A stretch of 64,000 nucleotides of DNA from Nocardia asteroides. GTDB taxonomy: Bacteria > Actinomycetota > Actinomycetes > Mycobacteriales > Mycobacteriaceae. Below are positions 44,236-55,601 of the stretch, one piece after another. Both the position numbers and the translations under genes were made by a program. Each line of letters opens with the position of its first letter. Within the stretch, counting starts at the first letter, position 1. The notes below the pieces were generated by a model, which saw nothing but the letters and a program-made list of their open reading frames with translations, did no database searches and was not told the DNA's origin. The stretch covers positions 3,224,001-3,288,000 of the forward strand of contig CP082844.1 in the NCBI GenBank assembly GCA_019930625.1, in the 5' to 3' direction.

Positions 44236-45423
44236 GTGTTCGGGTCTTCTTTGAGTGGGGCAAAAGTGCAAACGGTTGGCAAACCGGTGGGATCACCTGA
44301 TCCCAAACGCCATCTGTGGGTTCTCGGCTTGCTCGCGCCTTCGTCCGCCTTGCTGCCGTCGCAGCTGGTGCTGCACACCGGCGCCGAGGTCTTCTGGTGG
44401 ATCGGGCCGATCATCGTGCTGATCGTCATCCCGGTGCTGGACTGGGCGATCGGCGTGGACGGCACCAATCCGAGGGACGAGGATTACGAGCTGCTGTCCA
44501 ACGACCGGTACTACCGGTGGTGCACCTACCTGATGCTCCCGGTCCTGCTGATCGGCCTGGTGATCGCGAGCCGCATGTGGGCCGGGGACGAACTGAGCGT
44601 GGTCGACAAGCTCGGTTTGGCCGCCACTCTCGGATTCGTCAGCGGTATCGGCATCAATGCCGCCCACGAACTCGGGCACCGGGTCGAACGTTCGGAGCGC
44701 TGGCTGGCGAAGATCGCGCTCGCCCAGTCCGGCTACGGGCACTTCTTCGTCGAGCACAATCGCGGCCACCATGTGCGGGTGGCGACCCCGGAGGATCCGG
44801 CCAGTGGCCGACTAGGCGAGTCGCTGTGGGAATTCCTCCCCCGCAGCGTTTCCGGGAGTTTCCGTTCGGCGCTCGTCCTCGAGCGCGAGCGGCTCGCGCG
44901 CAAGGGCAAGGGCTGGTGGAGTGTGCACAACCACATCCTGCAAGCCTGGTCGATGACGCTCGTCCTGTTCGGCGCCCTGGTCGCGGCGTTCGGTTACCAG
45001 GTGCTGCCCTGGCTGCTGCTGCAAGCCGTCATCGGCATCGGCCTGCTGGAGACGGTGAACTACGTCGAGCACTACGGACTGCTGCGGGCGCGCCGCCCGA
45101 ACGGCACGTACGCCCGCTGCTCGCCGCGCGACAGCTGGAACAGCGACCACCTGGTCACCAACATCTTCCTGTTCCACCTGCAGCGCCATAGCGATCACCA
45201 CGCCAACCCGGGCCGCCGCTACCAGACGCTGCGCAGCTCGGATCAGGCTCCGCAACTGCCCGCGGGCTACGCCGCCATGATCGTGATCGCGGCCATCCCG
45301 CCGTTGTGGCGCCGGGTGATGGACGGGCGCGTGCTCGCCCACTACGGCGGCGACCTCACACTGGCGAACATCCAACCGCGCAAGCGGCGGCGCATCCTGG
45401 CGGCCCGCGGGGTGACCGCCTGA
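44236..45423 (+). CDS. alkB2: Alkane 1-monooxygenase AlkB (second copy)
   Basis: 395-residue membrane di-iron hydroxylase, a diverged paralogue of the first AlkB. All boxes are intact: [29 protein letters not shown] and LQRHSDHH. The N-terminal helices differ most, which in this family changes chain-length preference, so the two enzymes probably cover different alkanes. GTG 44236 is taken as the start; GTG 44266 is an alternative. It follows alkX by 140 bp and seems separately transcribed, sharing the upstream rubredoxins. Confidence 0.93.
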   Translation: MFGSSLSGAKVQTVGKPVGSPDPKRHLWVLGLLAPSSALLPSQLVLHTGAEVFWWIGPIIVLIVIPVLDWAIGVDGTNPRDEDYELLSNDRYYRWCTYLMLPVLLIGLVIASRMWAGDELSVVDKLGLAATLGFVSGIGINAAHELGHRVERSERWLAKIALAQSGYGHFFVEHNRGHHVRVATPEDPASGRLGESLWEFLPRSVSGSFRSALVLERERLARKGKGWWSVHNHILQAWSMTLVLFGALVAAFGYQVLPWLLLQAVIGIGLLETVNYVEHYGLLRARRPNGTYARCSPRDSWNSDHLVTNIFLFHLQRHSDHHANPGRRYQTLRSSDQAPQLPAGYAAMIVIAAIPPLWRRVMDGRVLAHYGGDLTLANIQPRKRRRILAARGVTA

Positions 45424-45478
45424 AAGCGTTCGGGAGCGACTAGCCTTGCCTCGGTACTTGCCGAACCAGGAGAGGCCG

Positions 45479-46963
<1,485 letters not shown>

Positions 46964-46977
46964 GCGCACCGCCGCGT

Positions 46978-47003
46978 GTCCCGCCGCCGTTCGCGGGCGG
47001 GAC
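46978..47003 (+). terminator. Hairpin after sahH
   Basis: GTCCCGCC and GGCGGGAC with a 10-base loop start 15 bases after the sahH stop; there is no T tract. Confidence 0.55.
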
Positions 47004-47094
47004 CGCGGCCCTTCGGGCACGTCGTCCGCGCACCCGGCGGTAGGCGCGGTATCCGCGCTGGTCAGCCGGTGTGAGCTCGGGGCAGGAGGCGGAG

Positions 47095-47100
47095 TATTCT
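47095..47100 (+). promoter_or_regulatory. -10 element, leaderless tmk start
   Basis: TATTCT lies 8 bases before ATG 47109. The nearest AGGAGG is 19 bases from the ATG, too far to serve it, so a leaderless mRNA is likely. Confidence 0.4.
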
Positions 47101-47108
47101 CCCTGGTC

Positions 47109-47756
47109 ATGGGAGTGCTGATAGCGGTCGAGGGCCTCGACGGCGCGGGCAAGCGGACGCTGATCGAGCGAGTCGTCGCCGATCTGCGTGACCGTGGGCT
47201 GCGCGTCGCGACGACGGCTTTCCCGCGCTACCGCGTCTCGGTGCACGCCGACCTGGCCGCCGAGGCGCTGCGCGGCGCGCACGGCGACCTCGCCGAGTCG
47301 GTCAACGGCATGGCGCTGTTGTTCGCGCTGGACCGCGCGGGCGCCGCCGACGAGCTGTCGAAGCTGTTGGCCGACAACGACGTCCTGCTTCTGGACCGCT
47401 ACGTCGCCTCCAACGCCGCCTACTCGGCCGCCCGGCTCGGGCAGTCGGCCGACGGCGAAATCGTGGACTGGGTGGGCGAATTGGAATTCGGCAGATTCGC
47501 CCTGCCGACGCCCGCGCTGCAAGTGTTGCTGGACGTGCCCACCGAGCTCGCGGCCGAGCGTGCCCGCAGGCGTGGCGAACTCGACGCCGAACGCGCGCTC
47601 GACGCCTACGAGCGTGACGGCGGCCTGCAACACCGCACCGGAGCGGTGTACCGTGAGCTGGCCGAACGCGACTGGCGCGGGCCCTGGTGGACACACCGAT
47701 CCGACGACGGCCCGGCTACGCCGGCCGCGCGGATCGCCGAAATCGTTGGTCGATAA
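47109..47756 (+). CDS. tmk: Thymidylate kinase
   Basis: 215-residue dTMP kinase of the mycobacterial type. The P-loop is VEGLDGAGKRT, and the DR(Y/H) motif is LLDRYVASNAAYSAARLG. The arginine in the P-loop region (KRT) and the short lid are as in M. tuberculosis Tmk. It makes dTDP for DNA. It precedes mtrA as in Rv3247c-Rv3246c. Confidence 0.95.
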   Translation: MGVLIAVEGLDGAGKRTLIERVVADLRDRGLRVATTAFPRYRVSVHADLAAEALRGAHGDLAESVNGMALLFALDRAGAADELSKLLADNDVLLLDRYVASNAAYSAARLGQSADGEIVDWVGELEFGRFALPTPALQVLLDVPTELAAERARRRGELDAERALDAYERDGGLQHRTGAVYRELAERDWRGPWWTHRSDDGPATPAARIAEIVGR

Positions 47757-47834
47757 GGTTGGCTGTGCCGTGGGTTCGCACCAGTGTTGGCGTGGCGGCC
47801 CGATCCTGGCCTGGGAGATGACAACATAGTAGTT

Positions 47835-48512
47835 ATGAAGCCGAAGATTCTGGTCGTCGACGACGATATGGCACTCGCTGAGATGCTCACGATCGTCTTG
47901 CGCGGGGAAGGGTTCGACCCGCATGTGGTCGGCGACGGCACGCAGGCCCTGGCGGCGGTGCGCGAACTCCGCCCCGACTTGGTGCTGCTGGACCTGATGC
48001 TGCCCGGCATGAACGGCATCGATGTGTGCCGTGTGCTGCGGGCCGATTCCGGGGTCCCGATCGTGATGCTCACGGCGAAGACCGACACGGTCGACGTCGT
48101 GCTGGGTCTGGAATCGGGCGCCGACGATTACATCGTCAAGCCCTTCAAACCGAAGGAGCTCGTGGCTCGCGTGCGGGCCCGGCTGCGCCGCACCGAGGAG
48201 GAGCCCGCCGAGCTGCTGTCGATCGCCGATATCGTGATCGATGTGCCCGCGCACAAGGTCAGCCGCGGTGGCGCGCAGATTTCCCTGACGCCCCTGGAGT
48301 TCGACCTGCTCGTCGCCCTGGCCCGCAAGCCGCGCCAGGTGTTCACCCGTGAGGTCCTGCTCGAGCAGGTCTGGGGCTACCGGCACGCCGCCGACACCCG
48401 CCTGGTGAACGTGCACGTGCAGCGGTTGCGGGCGAAGGTGGAGAAGGATCCCGAGAACCCGGAGATCGTGCTGACCGTCCGCGGTGTCGGTTACAAGGCC
48501 GGACCGCCGTGA
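47835..48512 (+). CDS. mtrA: Response regulator MtrA
   Basis: 225-residue OmpR/PhoB-type regulator. The acidic pocket is DDD at 9-11, phospho-acceptor D53 is in [10 protein letters not shown] and the lysine in DDYIVKPF; the C-terminal winged helix contains [19 protein letters not shown]. MtrA is essential in mycobacteria and controls dnaA, oriC binding and cell-wall hydrolases. ATG 47835 gives the standard N-terminus. Its stop overlaps mtrB by 4 bp. Confidence 0.97.
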   Translation: MKPKILVVDDDMALAEMLTIVLRGEGFDPHVVGDGTQALAAVRELRPDLVLLDLMLPGMNGIDVCRVLRADSGVPIVMLTAKTDTVDVVLGLESGADDYIVKPFKPKELVARVRARLRRTEEEPAELLSIADIVIDVPAHKVSRGGAQISLTPLEFDLLVALARKPRQVFTREVLLEQVWGYRHAADTRLVNVHVQRLRAKVEKDPENPEIVLTVRGVGYKAGPP

Positions 48513-50536
48513 TCCATGGCGTCTTCGCGCGTCTGGAACGATCGCTGGCTCCGGTGGTGGCCTGGTTCCAAGCGGTCGGCATTGCCTTAGGTCACCTCTG
48601 GCGCCGCTCGCTGCAATTGCGCGTCATCGTGTCGACGCTGACGCTGTCGCTGATCGTCATCACGATCCTCGGCGTGGTGCTGACCAGCCAGATCACCGAC
48701 CGGCTGTTGGACGCCAAGATCAACGCCGCGGTCGAGGAGATGGAGCGGGCGCGCAACACGGTGGAGAGCCAGCTGGCCGGTGTGCACGACATCGGCGCCC
48801 AGCCGCAGCGACTGGAAGAGGCGCGCAACGCGCTGTCCAACCGCGGCGGCACCGGCCGGTCCACCGGCGCGGCAGGAAGTTTCGATTCGGCGCTGAGCGT
48901 CATCGGCGGGATGCCGCCGCAGCAGATCGCCTCCGGCCCGATCCAGGAGGTGCCCGACGAACTGCGGCGGTTCGTGCAGCGCAACCAGGTCAGCTACCAG
49001 TTCGCCACGGTCGGCGACGCGGATGGATACCGCGGTCGCGCGCTGATCATCGGCAGTCCGAGCGCGGAGATCCCCACCCTGGAGACCTACCTGATCTTCC
49101 CGCTGGCCAACGAGGAGCGCAGCCTGTCGCTGATGCGCGGCACCATGCTGGTCGGCGGCATCGTGCTGCTGGTGTTGCTGGCCGCGATCACCGCGCTGGT
49201 CACCAGGCAGGTGGTCCTGCCGATTCGCTCCGCGGCCCGGATCGCGGGCCGGTTCGCCGACGGCAGGCTCAAGGAACGCATGCTGGTGCGCGGTGAGGAC
49301 GACATGGCCCGGCTGGCCCAGGCGTTCAACGAGATGGCCGAGAGCCTGTCCAACCAGATCACCCAGTTGGAGGAATTCGGCAATCTGCAGCGCCGGTTCA
49401 CCTCCGATGTCAGCCACGAGTTGCGTACCCCGCTCACCACCGTGCGCATGGCCGCCGACCTCATCCACGGCAGCAGCGACGACCTCGATCCCGCCCTGGC
49501 CCGCAGCGCCGAATTGCTGGTCAACGAGCTGGACCGGTTCGAAGGCCTGCTCAACGACCTGCTGGAGATCAGCAGGCACGACGCGGGCGTCGCCGAACTG
49601 CAAGTCGAATCGCTGGACGTGCGGATGTGCGCGCGGGCCGCGATCTCGACCGTGCGGCACCTGGCCAAGGACGCCGGTGTCGAGGTGATCAGCGACATGC
49701 CCGACGAGCCGCTGGTCGCCGAGGTCGATCCGCGCCGCGTGGAGCGCGTGCTGAGTAATCTGCTCGCCAACGCGATCGACCACAGCGAGGGCAAGCCGGT
49801 GCTGATCCGGATGCGCGGCGACGTCGAGGCCAACGCCGTCGCCGTCGTCGTGCGGGACCAGGGCATCGGCCTGCGGCCCGGCGAGGAGAAGCTGGTCTTC
49901 AACCGGTTCTGGCGCTCGGATCCGTCCCGTATGCGCCGCTCCGGCGGCACCGGCCTCGGTCTGTCGATCAGCGTGGAGGACGCGAACCTGCACGAAGGCA
50001 GGCTCGAAGCCTGGGGTGAGGTCGGGATCGGCGCCAGCTTCCGCCTGACGCTGCCGCTGGTGCGCGGCAAGAAGCTCGGGCCGAGCCCGCTGCCGCTGGA
50101 ACCGGGGCGCAAATCGTTGCGCGTGGTCGAGCCGGAGCTGCCCGCCGAGTCCGGACCGGATATGGCCGCCGCGGAGGGGCGCGAAGTGCTGGAGCGGGCG
50201 GCCGGACAAGACGGCTTCGAACCGGGCGGCGACAGGGCGGAAGCCGTGGACGCGGAAGGCATCGGTACGACACCGGTGCGAGACGAGGTCAGGGCGTCCG
50301 AAGCCACGCCGGCGCACAAGGACGCCGCCGAGCCCGCCCACGAATCCGAGGCGACATCAGCGCCGGGCTCGGAGCCGAGCGGCGATGATTCGCACGAAGT
50401 GGCCGATGGCACGACGCCGACGGACGGCGGCTCGACAGAGGAAGCGCATGCGTCGGGAGCGAACGGATCGCGAGCGTCCGAGTCGGCGCAGACCGGGGGC
50501 GGCGAGTCGCGCGAATCGGGGGACGTACAGTCATGA
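48509..50536 (+). CDS. mtrB: Sensor kinase MtrB with long acidic C-terminal tail
   Basis: 675-residue membrane histidine kinase of the MtrAB system, which links envelope state to division. Two transmembrane helices (about 40-60 and 210-235) flank the extracellular domain. A HAMP domain follows, then the phospho-His in [15 protein letters not shown] and an HATPase domain with [14 protein letters not shown] and GTGLGLSIS. The catalytic part ends near residue 520. A tail of about 150 residues rich in Glu, Ala, Ser and Gly follows, longer than in the 567-residue M. tuberculosis protein. Start GTG 48509. Confidence 0.95.
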   Translation: MIHGVFARLERSLAPVVAWFQAVGIALGHLWRRSLQLRVIVSTLTLSLIVITILGVVLTSQITDRLLDAKINAAVEEMERARNTVESQLAGVHDIGAQPQRLEEARNALSNRGGTGRSTGAAGSFDSALSVIGGMPPQQIASGPIQEVPDELRRFVQRNQVSYQFATVGDADGYRGRALIIGSPSAEIPTLETYLIFPLANEERSLSLMRGTMLVGGIVLLVLLAAITALVTRQVVLPIRSAARIAGRFADGRLKERMLVRGEDDMARLAQAFNEMAESLSNQITQLEEFGNLQRRFTSDVSHELRTPLTTVRMAADLIHGSSDDLDPALARSAELLVNELDRFEGLLNDLLEISRHDAGVAELQVESLDVRMCARAAISTVRHLAKDAGVEVISDMPDEPLVAEVDPRRVERVLSNLLANAIDHSEGKPVLIRMRGDVEANAVAVVVRDQGIGLRPGEEKLVFNRFWRSDPSRMRRSGGTGLGLSISVEDANLHEGRLEAWGEVGIGASFRLTLPLVRGKKLGPSPLPLEPGRKSLRVVEPELPAESGPDMAAAEGREVLERAAGQDGFEPGGDRAEAVDAEGIGTTPVRDEVRASEATPAHKDAAEPAHESEATSAPGSEPSGDDSHEVADGTTPTDGGSTEEAHASGANGSRASESAQTGGGESRESGDVQS

Positions 50537-52356
50537 GAATGCGTGTCGGGTCCGGGCGAATGCCGCGACTGACCGTGCTGTCGGCGGCGGTCCTCGCGGT
50601 CGTGGTGCCGCTCACCGCGTGCGCCAGCCTGCCCGAATCCTCCGCGCCGGAGGCGCTGGGCACCATCAACCGGGAGCCGACCACCGAGGGGCCGCCGCCA
50701 CCGGTCGCCAACCGCGATCCCGATCTGCTGCTGCGCGACTTCCTCCAGGCCACCGCCGATCCGGCGAACCGGCATCTCGCCGCCCGGCAGTACATGACCC
50801 CCGCGGCCTCCACCCAGTGGGACGACGCGGCGGGCACCGTCATCCTCGAGAAGCCGGACACCCTGCGGGAATCGCGCTCGGGTGACAAAGCCAACTACTT
50901 GATCCGCGCGCGCAAGGTAGGCGAGCTGTCCGCCGATGGCGGGTATCGGCCCAGCGACGATATCCCCATCGTCGAGAACAAGATCGAGCTGACCAAGGTC
51001 GACGGCGAGTGGCGCATCGACGAATTGCCCGACGGCGTGGTCATGGACTCCACCGCGTTCTTCAAGTCCTACCGCCGCTACGCGCTGTACTTCATCGATC
51101 CCGGCGGCAATACCGCCGTGCCGGATCTGCGCTGGTTCTCGGTGCCGAAGGCGCAGCTGACCCAGCGGCTGCTCAGCTCGCTGATCGAAGGGCCGCAGCC
51201 CGCGCTGGCATCGGTCCTGCGCAATGAGCTGACGCCGCCGATCGCGCTGCGCGGGACGATCACCAAGGCCAACGGCGACCCCGACGGCGTCGGCATCGGG
51301 CTCGGTGGCGTCAGGATCGACTTCGCGGGAGCGTCTGTGCTGAATCCGCGCGAGCGCGAACTACTGGCCGCACAGGTGGTGCTCACCTTGTCCAGCGCCG
51401 ACATCCTCGGGCCCTACCAACTGCTCGCCGACGGCAAGCCGTTGGACGAGCGGTTCGCCGCGGACGGATGGAACTTGGCCGACGTACAGCAGTTCAATCC
51501 GGCTGCCGCCGCGCGCAACCAGGCCGGACTGCACGCGTTGCGCGGCGGCGGGCTGGTGCAGATCGCGGGCAACGGCGGCATCACCCCCGCACCCGGCTAC
51601 TTCGGCGGGGTGAGCAACCTCCAGTCGGCGACGCTGTCGCCGGACGGTCAGCTCGTCGCCGCCGTGGCGCAGGCGGGACGTCCCTCGGGAGAGCCATCGA
51701 ACACCTTGATGGTCGGGACTTACGGGGGCAACGCTTTTCCGGTGGCCGAGGGCGTCACCGTCACCCGGCCTTCGTGGACTTCCGACGGCAGCGCCGCATG
51801 GGCGGTGGTCGACGGGGCGCGGGTCATCCGCGCGGTCACCGATCGGGGCACCGGCAACGTGTCGGTGCAGAACGTCGACATCTCGGCGTTGACGGCCGCC
51901 TCCTCGGCCACCGCGCCCCGGCTGCCGATCACCGAACTCCGGATCTCCCGGTCCGGGGTACGGGCCGCGATGATCGCCAACGGCAAGGTGTACGTCGCGG
52001 TGGTGGTACCGCAGCCGGACGGGAAGCTGACCCTGACTTCGGCGCTGCCCGTGGCCGTCGACCTCAGCACGGCCGCGGTGTCGGTGGACTGGCTGGACGC
52101 CGACACGATCATCATCGCCCGCGAGGGCAATGTCGACCCGGTGAGCACCGTGTCGGTCGACGGCTCCGAACCCACCCCGCTGACCTCGCAGAATCTGACG
52201 GCGCCGGTGCGCTCGGTGAGCGCAAGCGCCGATCATCAGTACGTCGCCGACTCGCGCGCGGTGCTCGAGCTGACCACAGCTCCGGGGCAGGGCCAGCCCT
52301 ACTGGCGTGAGGTCCCCGGTCTGGGCGCGAACGCGATACCCGTTCTTCCCGGCTGA
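50533..52356 (+). CDS. lpqB: Lipoprotein LpqB
   Basis: 607-residue secreted lipoprotein, third gene of mtrA-mtrB-lpqB; LpqB binds the MtrB extracellular domain and tunes its signalling. The signal peptide ends in the lipobox LTAC followed by [11 protein letters not shown] GerMN-like domain lies in the first half ([17 protein letters not shown]), then a six-bladed propeller-like C-terminal half. ATG 50533 overlaps the mtrB stop by 4 bp. Confidence 0.95.
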   Translation: MRMRVGSGRMPRLTVLSAAVLAVVVPLTACASLPESSAPEALGTINREPTTEGPPPPVANRDPDLLLRDFLQATADPANRHLAARQYMTPAASTQWDDAAGTVILEKPDTLRESRSGDKANYLIRARKVGELSADGGYRPSDDIPIVENKIELTKVDGEWRIDELPDGVVMDSTAFFKSYRRYALYFIDPGGNTAVPDLRWFSVPKAQLTQRLLSSLIEGPQPALASVLRNELTPPIALRGTITKANGDPDGVGIGLGGVRIDFAGASVLNPRERELLAAQVVLTLSSADILGPYQLLADGKPLDERFAADGWNLADVQQFNPAAAARNQAGLHALRGGGLVQIAGNGGITPAPGYFGGVSNLQSATLSPDGQLVAAVAQAGRPSGEPSNTLMVGTYGGNAFPVAEGVTVTRPSWTSDGSAAWAVVDGARVIRAVTDRGTGNVSVQNVDISALTAASSATAPRLPITELRISRSGVRAAMIANGKVYVAVVVPQPDGKLTLTSALPVAVDLSTAAVSVDWLDADTIIIAREGNVDPVSTVSVDGSEPTPLTSQNLTAPVRSVSASADHQYVADSRAVLELTTAPGQGQPYWREVPGLGANAIPVLPG

Positions 52357-52464
52357 GATCGGCCTTCCGCCCGCGCCCCGGTGTCGGGTGCGGGATGGGC
52401 TCGGCTGGAGTCGCTCACCGGCACGCGCAGGCGGCGTCGAACCAACTGGTCCGATGGCGACCGA

Positions 52465-52854
52465 CTACTTCATGGCGGCGATCTGGATCAGGTTGCCGCA
52501 GGTGTCGTCGAAGACGGCTGTGACCACCGGTCCCAAATCCGTCGCGTCCTGCGTGAATTCGACGCCCACCCCTTTGAGCCGCTCGACCTCGGCGTACACG
52601 TCCTCGACGGCGAACTGCGTGAACGGGATGCCGTCGGTGACCAGTGCCTTCTTGAACGGGCCTGCCGCGGGATGGCCGTCCGGCTCCAGCAGCAGCTCCA
52701 CGCCGTCCGGGTCGGCGGGGGAGACCACGGTGAGCCAGCGGGCCTCGCCCGCGGGCACGTCGGTCTTCTTGATGAACCCCAGCTTCTCGGTGTAGAAGGC
52801 AAGCGCCTTGGCTTGGTCGTCGACGAACACGCTGGTGATGTTGATGCGGATCAC
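52465..52854 (-). CDS. VOC (glyoxalase-fold) protein
   Basis: 129-residue vicinal-oxygen-chelate protein: ITSVFVDDQAKALAFYTEKLGF at the N-terminus and CGNLIQIAAM at the end with VFDDT. VOC members include glyoxalases, dioxygenases and resistance proteins; the metal ligands here are not clear enough to choose. GTG 52854 overlaps the ArsR stop by 4 bp, so the two are co-translated and the ArsR protein is the likely regulator. The pair interrupts the lpqB-comF order seen in mycobacteria. Confidence 0.88.
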   Translation of the reverse strand: MIRINITSVFVDDQAKALAFYTEKLGFIKKTDVPAGEARWLTVVSPADPDGVELLLEPDGHPAAGPFKKALVTDGIPFTQFAVEDVYAEVERLKGVGVEFTQDATDLGPVVTAVFDDTCGNLIQIAAMK

Positions 52855-53147
52855 GGGTTTGGTTCCTCTCGGTCGATGGGCCACCGCTCGACGATCGAGC
52901 GCAGCGGGCTCGTGTCGATGTGGTGGAACTTGTACCGGCCCTGCCGCCGGGTGTGCACCAGGCCGGCCTGTTCGAGCACCGCGAGGTGCTGCGAGATGGC
53001 TTGGCGCGAGGAGGCCAGGCCGTGCTTCATGGTCAGCCGACCGCAGATCTCGAACAGCGTCTGACCGTCCTTGTCGGTCAGCTCGTCCAGGATGATGCGT
53101 CGCGTCGCGTCGCCGATGGCCTTGAACAGGTCGGGGTCTGCCTCCAC
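52851..53147 (-). CDS. ArsR-family regulator
   Basis: 98-residue winged-helix repressor: FKAIGDATRRIILDEL, recognition helix ASSRQAISQHLAVLEQAG, wing VHTRRQGRYKFHHID. No metal-binding Cys pair is present, so it probably senses a small molecule or redox state. GTG 53147 sits 7 bases after the -10 box and is the likely leaderless start; the frame continues to TTG 53165, inside the promoter. It is first in a two-gene unit with the VOC protein. Confidence 0.9.
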   Translation of the reverse strand: MEADPDLFKAIGDATRRIILDELTDKDGQTLFEICGRLTMKHGLASSRQAISQHLAVLEQAGLVHTRRQGRYKFHHIDTSPLRSIVERWPIDREEPNP

Positions 53148-53154
53148 GGACCTA

Positions 53155-53184
53155 GTTATATGCAAGTCACCACTTGCCTGTCAA
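53155..53184 (-). promoter_or_regulatory. ArsR promoter with operator between -35 and -10
   Basis: On the minus strand TTGACA (53179-53184) and TATAAC (53155-53160) are 18 bp apart. The spacer holds a perfect dyad GCAAGT-GGTG-ACTTGC (53162-53177), a classic place for an autorepressor. The mRNA would start at or beside GTG 53147. Confidence 0.8.
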
Positions 53185-53310
53185 GAGTGGGAGACCGCGG
53201 CCGCACCGCCGGAGTGGCGCAAACAGTTCCGCGGCAACGAAACCGGCGTTCTGCCGCGATCGCCGTAGCGGTCGAGCGAACTTGTCGGCCGGTGGACGCA
53301 CACTCGGTTG

Positions 53311-53955
53311 ATGCGAACCCTGCTCGATCTGGTGCTGCCCGCCGCCTGTGCGGGTTGCGGACGTCCTGGAGCCGGTTGGTGCGCCGAATGCGCACTCGCT
53401 CTGGCCGGTCCGCCGGTGCGGGTGTGGCCGCGCACCGACCCGGGCGTCCCGTGCTGGGCGCTCGGGCCGTACGCGGGCCCAGCGCGCCGCGCGGTGCTCG
53501 CCGTCAAGGAGCGAGGACGGCGGGATCTGGCGGAACCACTCGGAGTGGGGCTCGCGGGAGCGCTCGCCGAGCTGCGCTCGCCACGTCTTCCGCTGGTCCT
53601 GGTGCCCGCGCCGAGCAGGGGGGTGGCGGCGCGGCGCAGAGGCGGCGATCCGGTGCTGCGTGCGGCCTCGGTAGCTGTGCGATGGCTGCCGAACAGCCGG
53701 ATGTTGCCCTTGTTGCGAGTGCGGCGCGGAGTGCGTGATTCGGTGGGCTTGACACCCGCACAGCGGACTCGCAACCTGGCTGGGCGGGTGACCACGATTC
53801 CCGGTCGCGCCGCCGACTGGGGAGTACCGGCCGATGCCGAGGTAGTGCTGGTCGACGACGTGCTGACCACCGGTGCGACGGCCCGCGAGTCGGTGCTCGC
53901 GCTCGAGCGGGCAGGGTTGCCGACACATGGCGTTCTCGTTACGTGTGCTGCTTGA
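53311..53955 (+). CDS. ComF family phosphoribosyltransferase-like protein
   Basis: 214-residue ComF-type protein. The N-terminal zinc finger is CAGCGRPGAGWCAEC; the C-terminal PRPP-binding loop is VLVDDVLTTGATA, as in type-I phosphoribosyltransferases. ComF proteins assist DNA uptake or recombination in other bacteria; the role here is unknown. ATG 53311 is used; the TTG just before it is less likely. Equivalent to Rv3242c. Confidence 0.92.
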   Translation: MRTLLDLVLPAACAGCGRPGAGWCAECALALAGPPVRVWPRTDPGVPCWALGPYAGPARRAVLAVKERGRRDLAEPLGVGLAGALAELRSPRLPLVLVPAPSRGVAARRRGGDPVLRAASVAVRWLPNSRMLPLLRVRRGVRDSVGLTPAQRTRNLAGRVTTIPGRAADWGVPADAEVVLVDDVLTTGATARESVLALERAGLPTHGVLVTCAA

Positions 53956-54137
53956 CTCCGGGAAATTTGCGTGAACACTGGCGATCAGCCCGTTGGCGGA
54001 CTAGCGTCGCGGACACACACCCGAACCGCAAGTTTGGAGGTGGCGCCTCGGACAACTCGTGCCGGGTAATTGTCGCTCGGCACTGCTCATCCCGCCGCAC
54101 TGGAATCGGTCGGTGCGGCCAGATCCGGGAGGTACGC

Positions 54138-54869
54138 GTGACGACTTCTTCACGACCTTCAGTGAAAGATCCCGCTACTTCGGTGCTGGATTCCGGCACC
54201 CAGGAAGCACCAGAGCAACCCGCAGCGGAACGACCACGGGCGCCACGCGGCGACATCGTGGTGAAAGGCCGCAACGTCGAGGTGCCCGACCACTTTCGTG
54301 TTTACGTCGCGGAAAAACTCTCCCGATTAGAACGCTTCGATCCGTCGATCTTCCTGTTCGACGTGGAGCTGTTCCACGAGCGCAACCGTCGGCAGCGCAA
54401 GAACTGCCAGCGCGTCGAAATCACCGCGCGCGGAAAGGGTCCCGTCGTGCGGGCCGAGGCCTGCGCGGACAGTTTCTATGCCGCCTTCGAGTCGGTGACC
54501 GCGAAGATGGAGAGCCGGTTGCGCCGCACCAAGGATCGGCGCAAGGTGCATTACGGCGACAAGACGCCGGTCTCCGTCGCCCAGGCTACAGCCGCCCTGG
54601 TGGACGACTCCCTGTTCGAGCGGCTCGGGGAGTCCGGCGCCGCGCACGCGCACCCGGAGGAAGCCCCGGAGCCGGACTACGAAGCGGGTCCAGGTCATAT
54701 CGTGCGCACGAAGGTGCACGCGGCGACTCCGATGTCCGTCGACGACGCCCTCTATCAGATGGAGCTCGTCGGCCACGACTTCTTCCTGTTCCACGACAAG
54801 GAGACCGACCGGCCCTCGGTGGTCTACCGCCGTCACGCCTTCGACTACGGTCTGATCCGTCTGGCCTGA
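54138..54869 (+). CDS. hpf: Ribosome hibernation promoting factor, long form
   Basis: 243-residue long HPF. The N-terminal S30AE domain (about 38-140: IVVKGRNVEVPDHFRVYV, then KMESRLRRTKDRRKVHYG) binds the 30S decoding centre. After an acidic linker the C-terminal dimerisation domain follows: IVRTKVHAATPMSVDDALYQ and GHDFFLFHDKETDRPSVVYRR. Together they pair ribosomes into 100S dimers in stationary phase. GTG 54138 has GGGAGG just upstream. Equivalent to Rv3241c. Confidence 0.95.
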   Translation: MTTSSRPSVKDPATSVLDSGTQEAPEQPAAERPRAPRGDIVVKGRNVEVPDHFRVYVAEKLSRLERFDPSIFLFDVELFHERNRRQRKNCQRVEITARGKGPVVRAEACADSFYAAFESVTAKMESRLRRTKDRRKVHYGDKTPVSVAQATAALVDDSLFERLGESGAAHAHPEEAPEPDYEAGPGHIVRTKVHAATPMSVDDALYQMELVGHDFFLFHDKETDRPSVVYRRHAFDYGLIRLA

Positions 54870-54900
54870 CGTAAACGAACCGCACTGCTCGTCTCCACTT

Positions 54901-54936
54901 CTCCGGGCATTCAGCTCACCGGCTGGATGCCCGGAG
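54901..54936 (+). terminator. Terminator after hpf
   Basis: CTCCGGGCAT pairs with ATGCCCGGAG, extended by CAGC/GGCTG, to give a long hairpin 31 bases after the stop. Confidence 0.8.
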
Positions 54937-55029
54937 ATCTGCGTCGAACGGCCCCCTGGCCATCGGCGTGCCGGCGCGACCAGCAGCCGATCCGAGCCGA
55001 AATCCCGACGGCGCCGGGAATCGGCGACG

Positions 55030-55554
55030 TCACCGCCGCCGGTCGCGGAAGAACGTGCGGTGCAGCAGTGAGTCGCGGCGCGGCGGACGCATGGCGTGCA
55101 GCATCACCATGTCGGCGAAGGTCTCCGCGTCGCGCTCGCGGATGGTGCCGTAGTCGGTGCGGCCGAGCACGTGGGCGATCGACTCGGGCGAGATCGAGGG
55201 CAGCAGGTCGGCCACGGCTGCCACGGTCGGTGTGCTCGAGGACGGGTCACCGGGTTCGGACTGTTCCGGGCCGTGTCCGAGCAGCATGTGGCCGAGTTCG
55301 TGCGCGATGATGTGCTCGGCGTGCCATTCGGTGGTGTCGGCGCCGTAGACGATGACGTCGCTGTCCTGTTTCGCGATCCACAGGCCGCTGCCCGTGCCGC
55401 ATCCGGTGCCCGCGAGCAGCGCGGTATCGATCGGCAACAGGCTGATGCTGCGGCCACGGTAGGCCGCGATGTCGTCGAGGTAGGTCTGCAAATCCCATGG
55501 GTGGGGTATCGGGAGGTCCCGGGTCAAGCTCCGGAACCGGGCCTGGATGGCCAT
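55030..55554 (-). CDS. ImmA/IrrE-type metallo-endopeptidase
   Basis: 174-residue zinc protease-like protein. The HExxH is H85-E-L-G-H89 in EHIIAHELGHMLLGHG, with a later Glu in RERDAETFADMVM as third ligand. ImmA/IrrE proteases cleave repressors to switch on mobile elements or stress genes. Here it is the last gene of a unit with two DNA-binding proteins, one of which may be its target. ATG 55554 has AGGAGAC seven bases upstream. Confidence 0.9.
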   Translation of the reverse strand: MAIQARFRSLTRDLPIPHPWDLQTYLDDIAAYRGRSISLLPIDTALLAGTGCGTGSGLWIAKQDSDVIVYGADTTEWHAEHIIAHELGHMLLGHGPEQSEPGDPSSSTPTVAAVADLLPSISPESIAHVLGRTDYGTIRERDAETFADMVMLHAMRPPRRDSLLHRTFFRDRRR

Positions 55555-55601
55555 GCGATCGGTCTCCTACAAAAGCTCGGTGGCCCATGTAGGGAAGCAT
55601 G

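Noticed and set aside
45424..45478. SAH riboswitch before sahH
   Set aside because: Only 55 bases separate alkB2 and sahH, too short and without the expected pairing.
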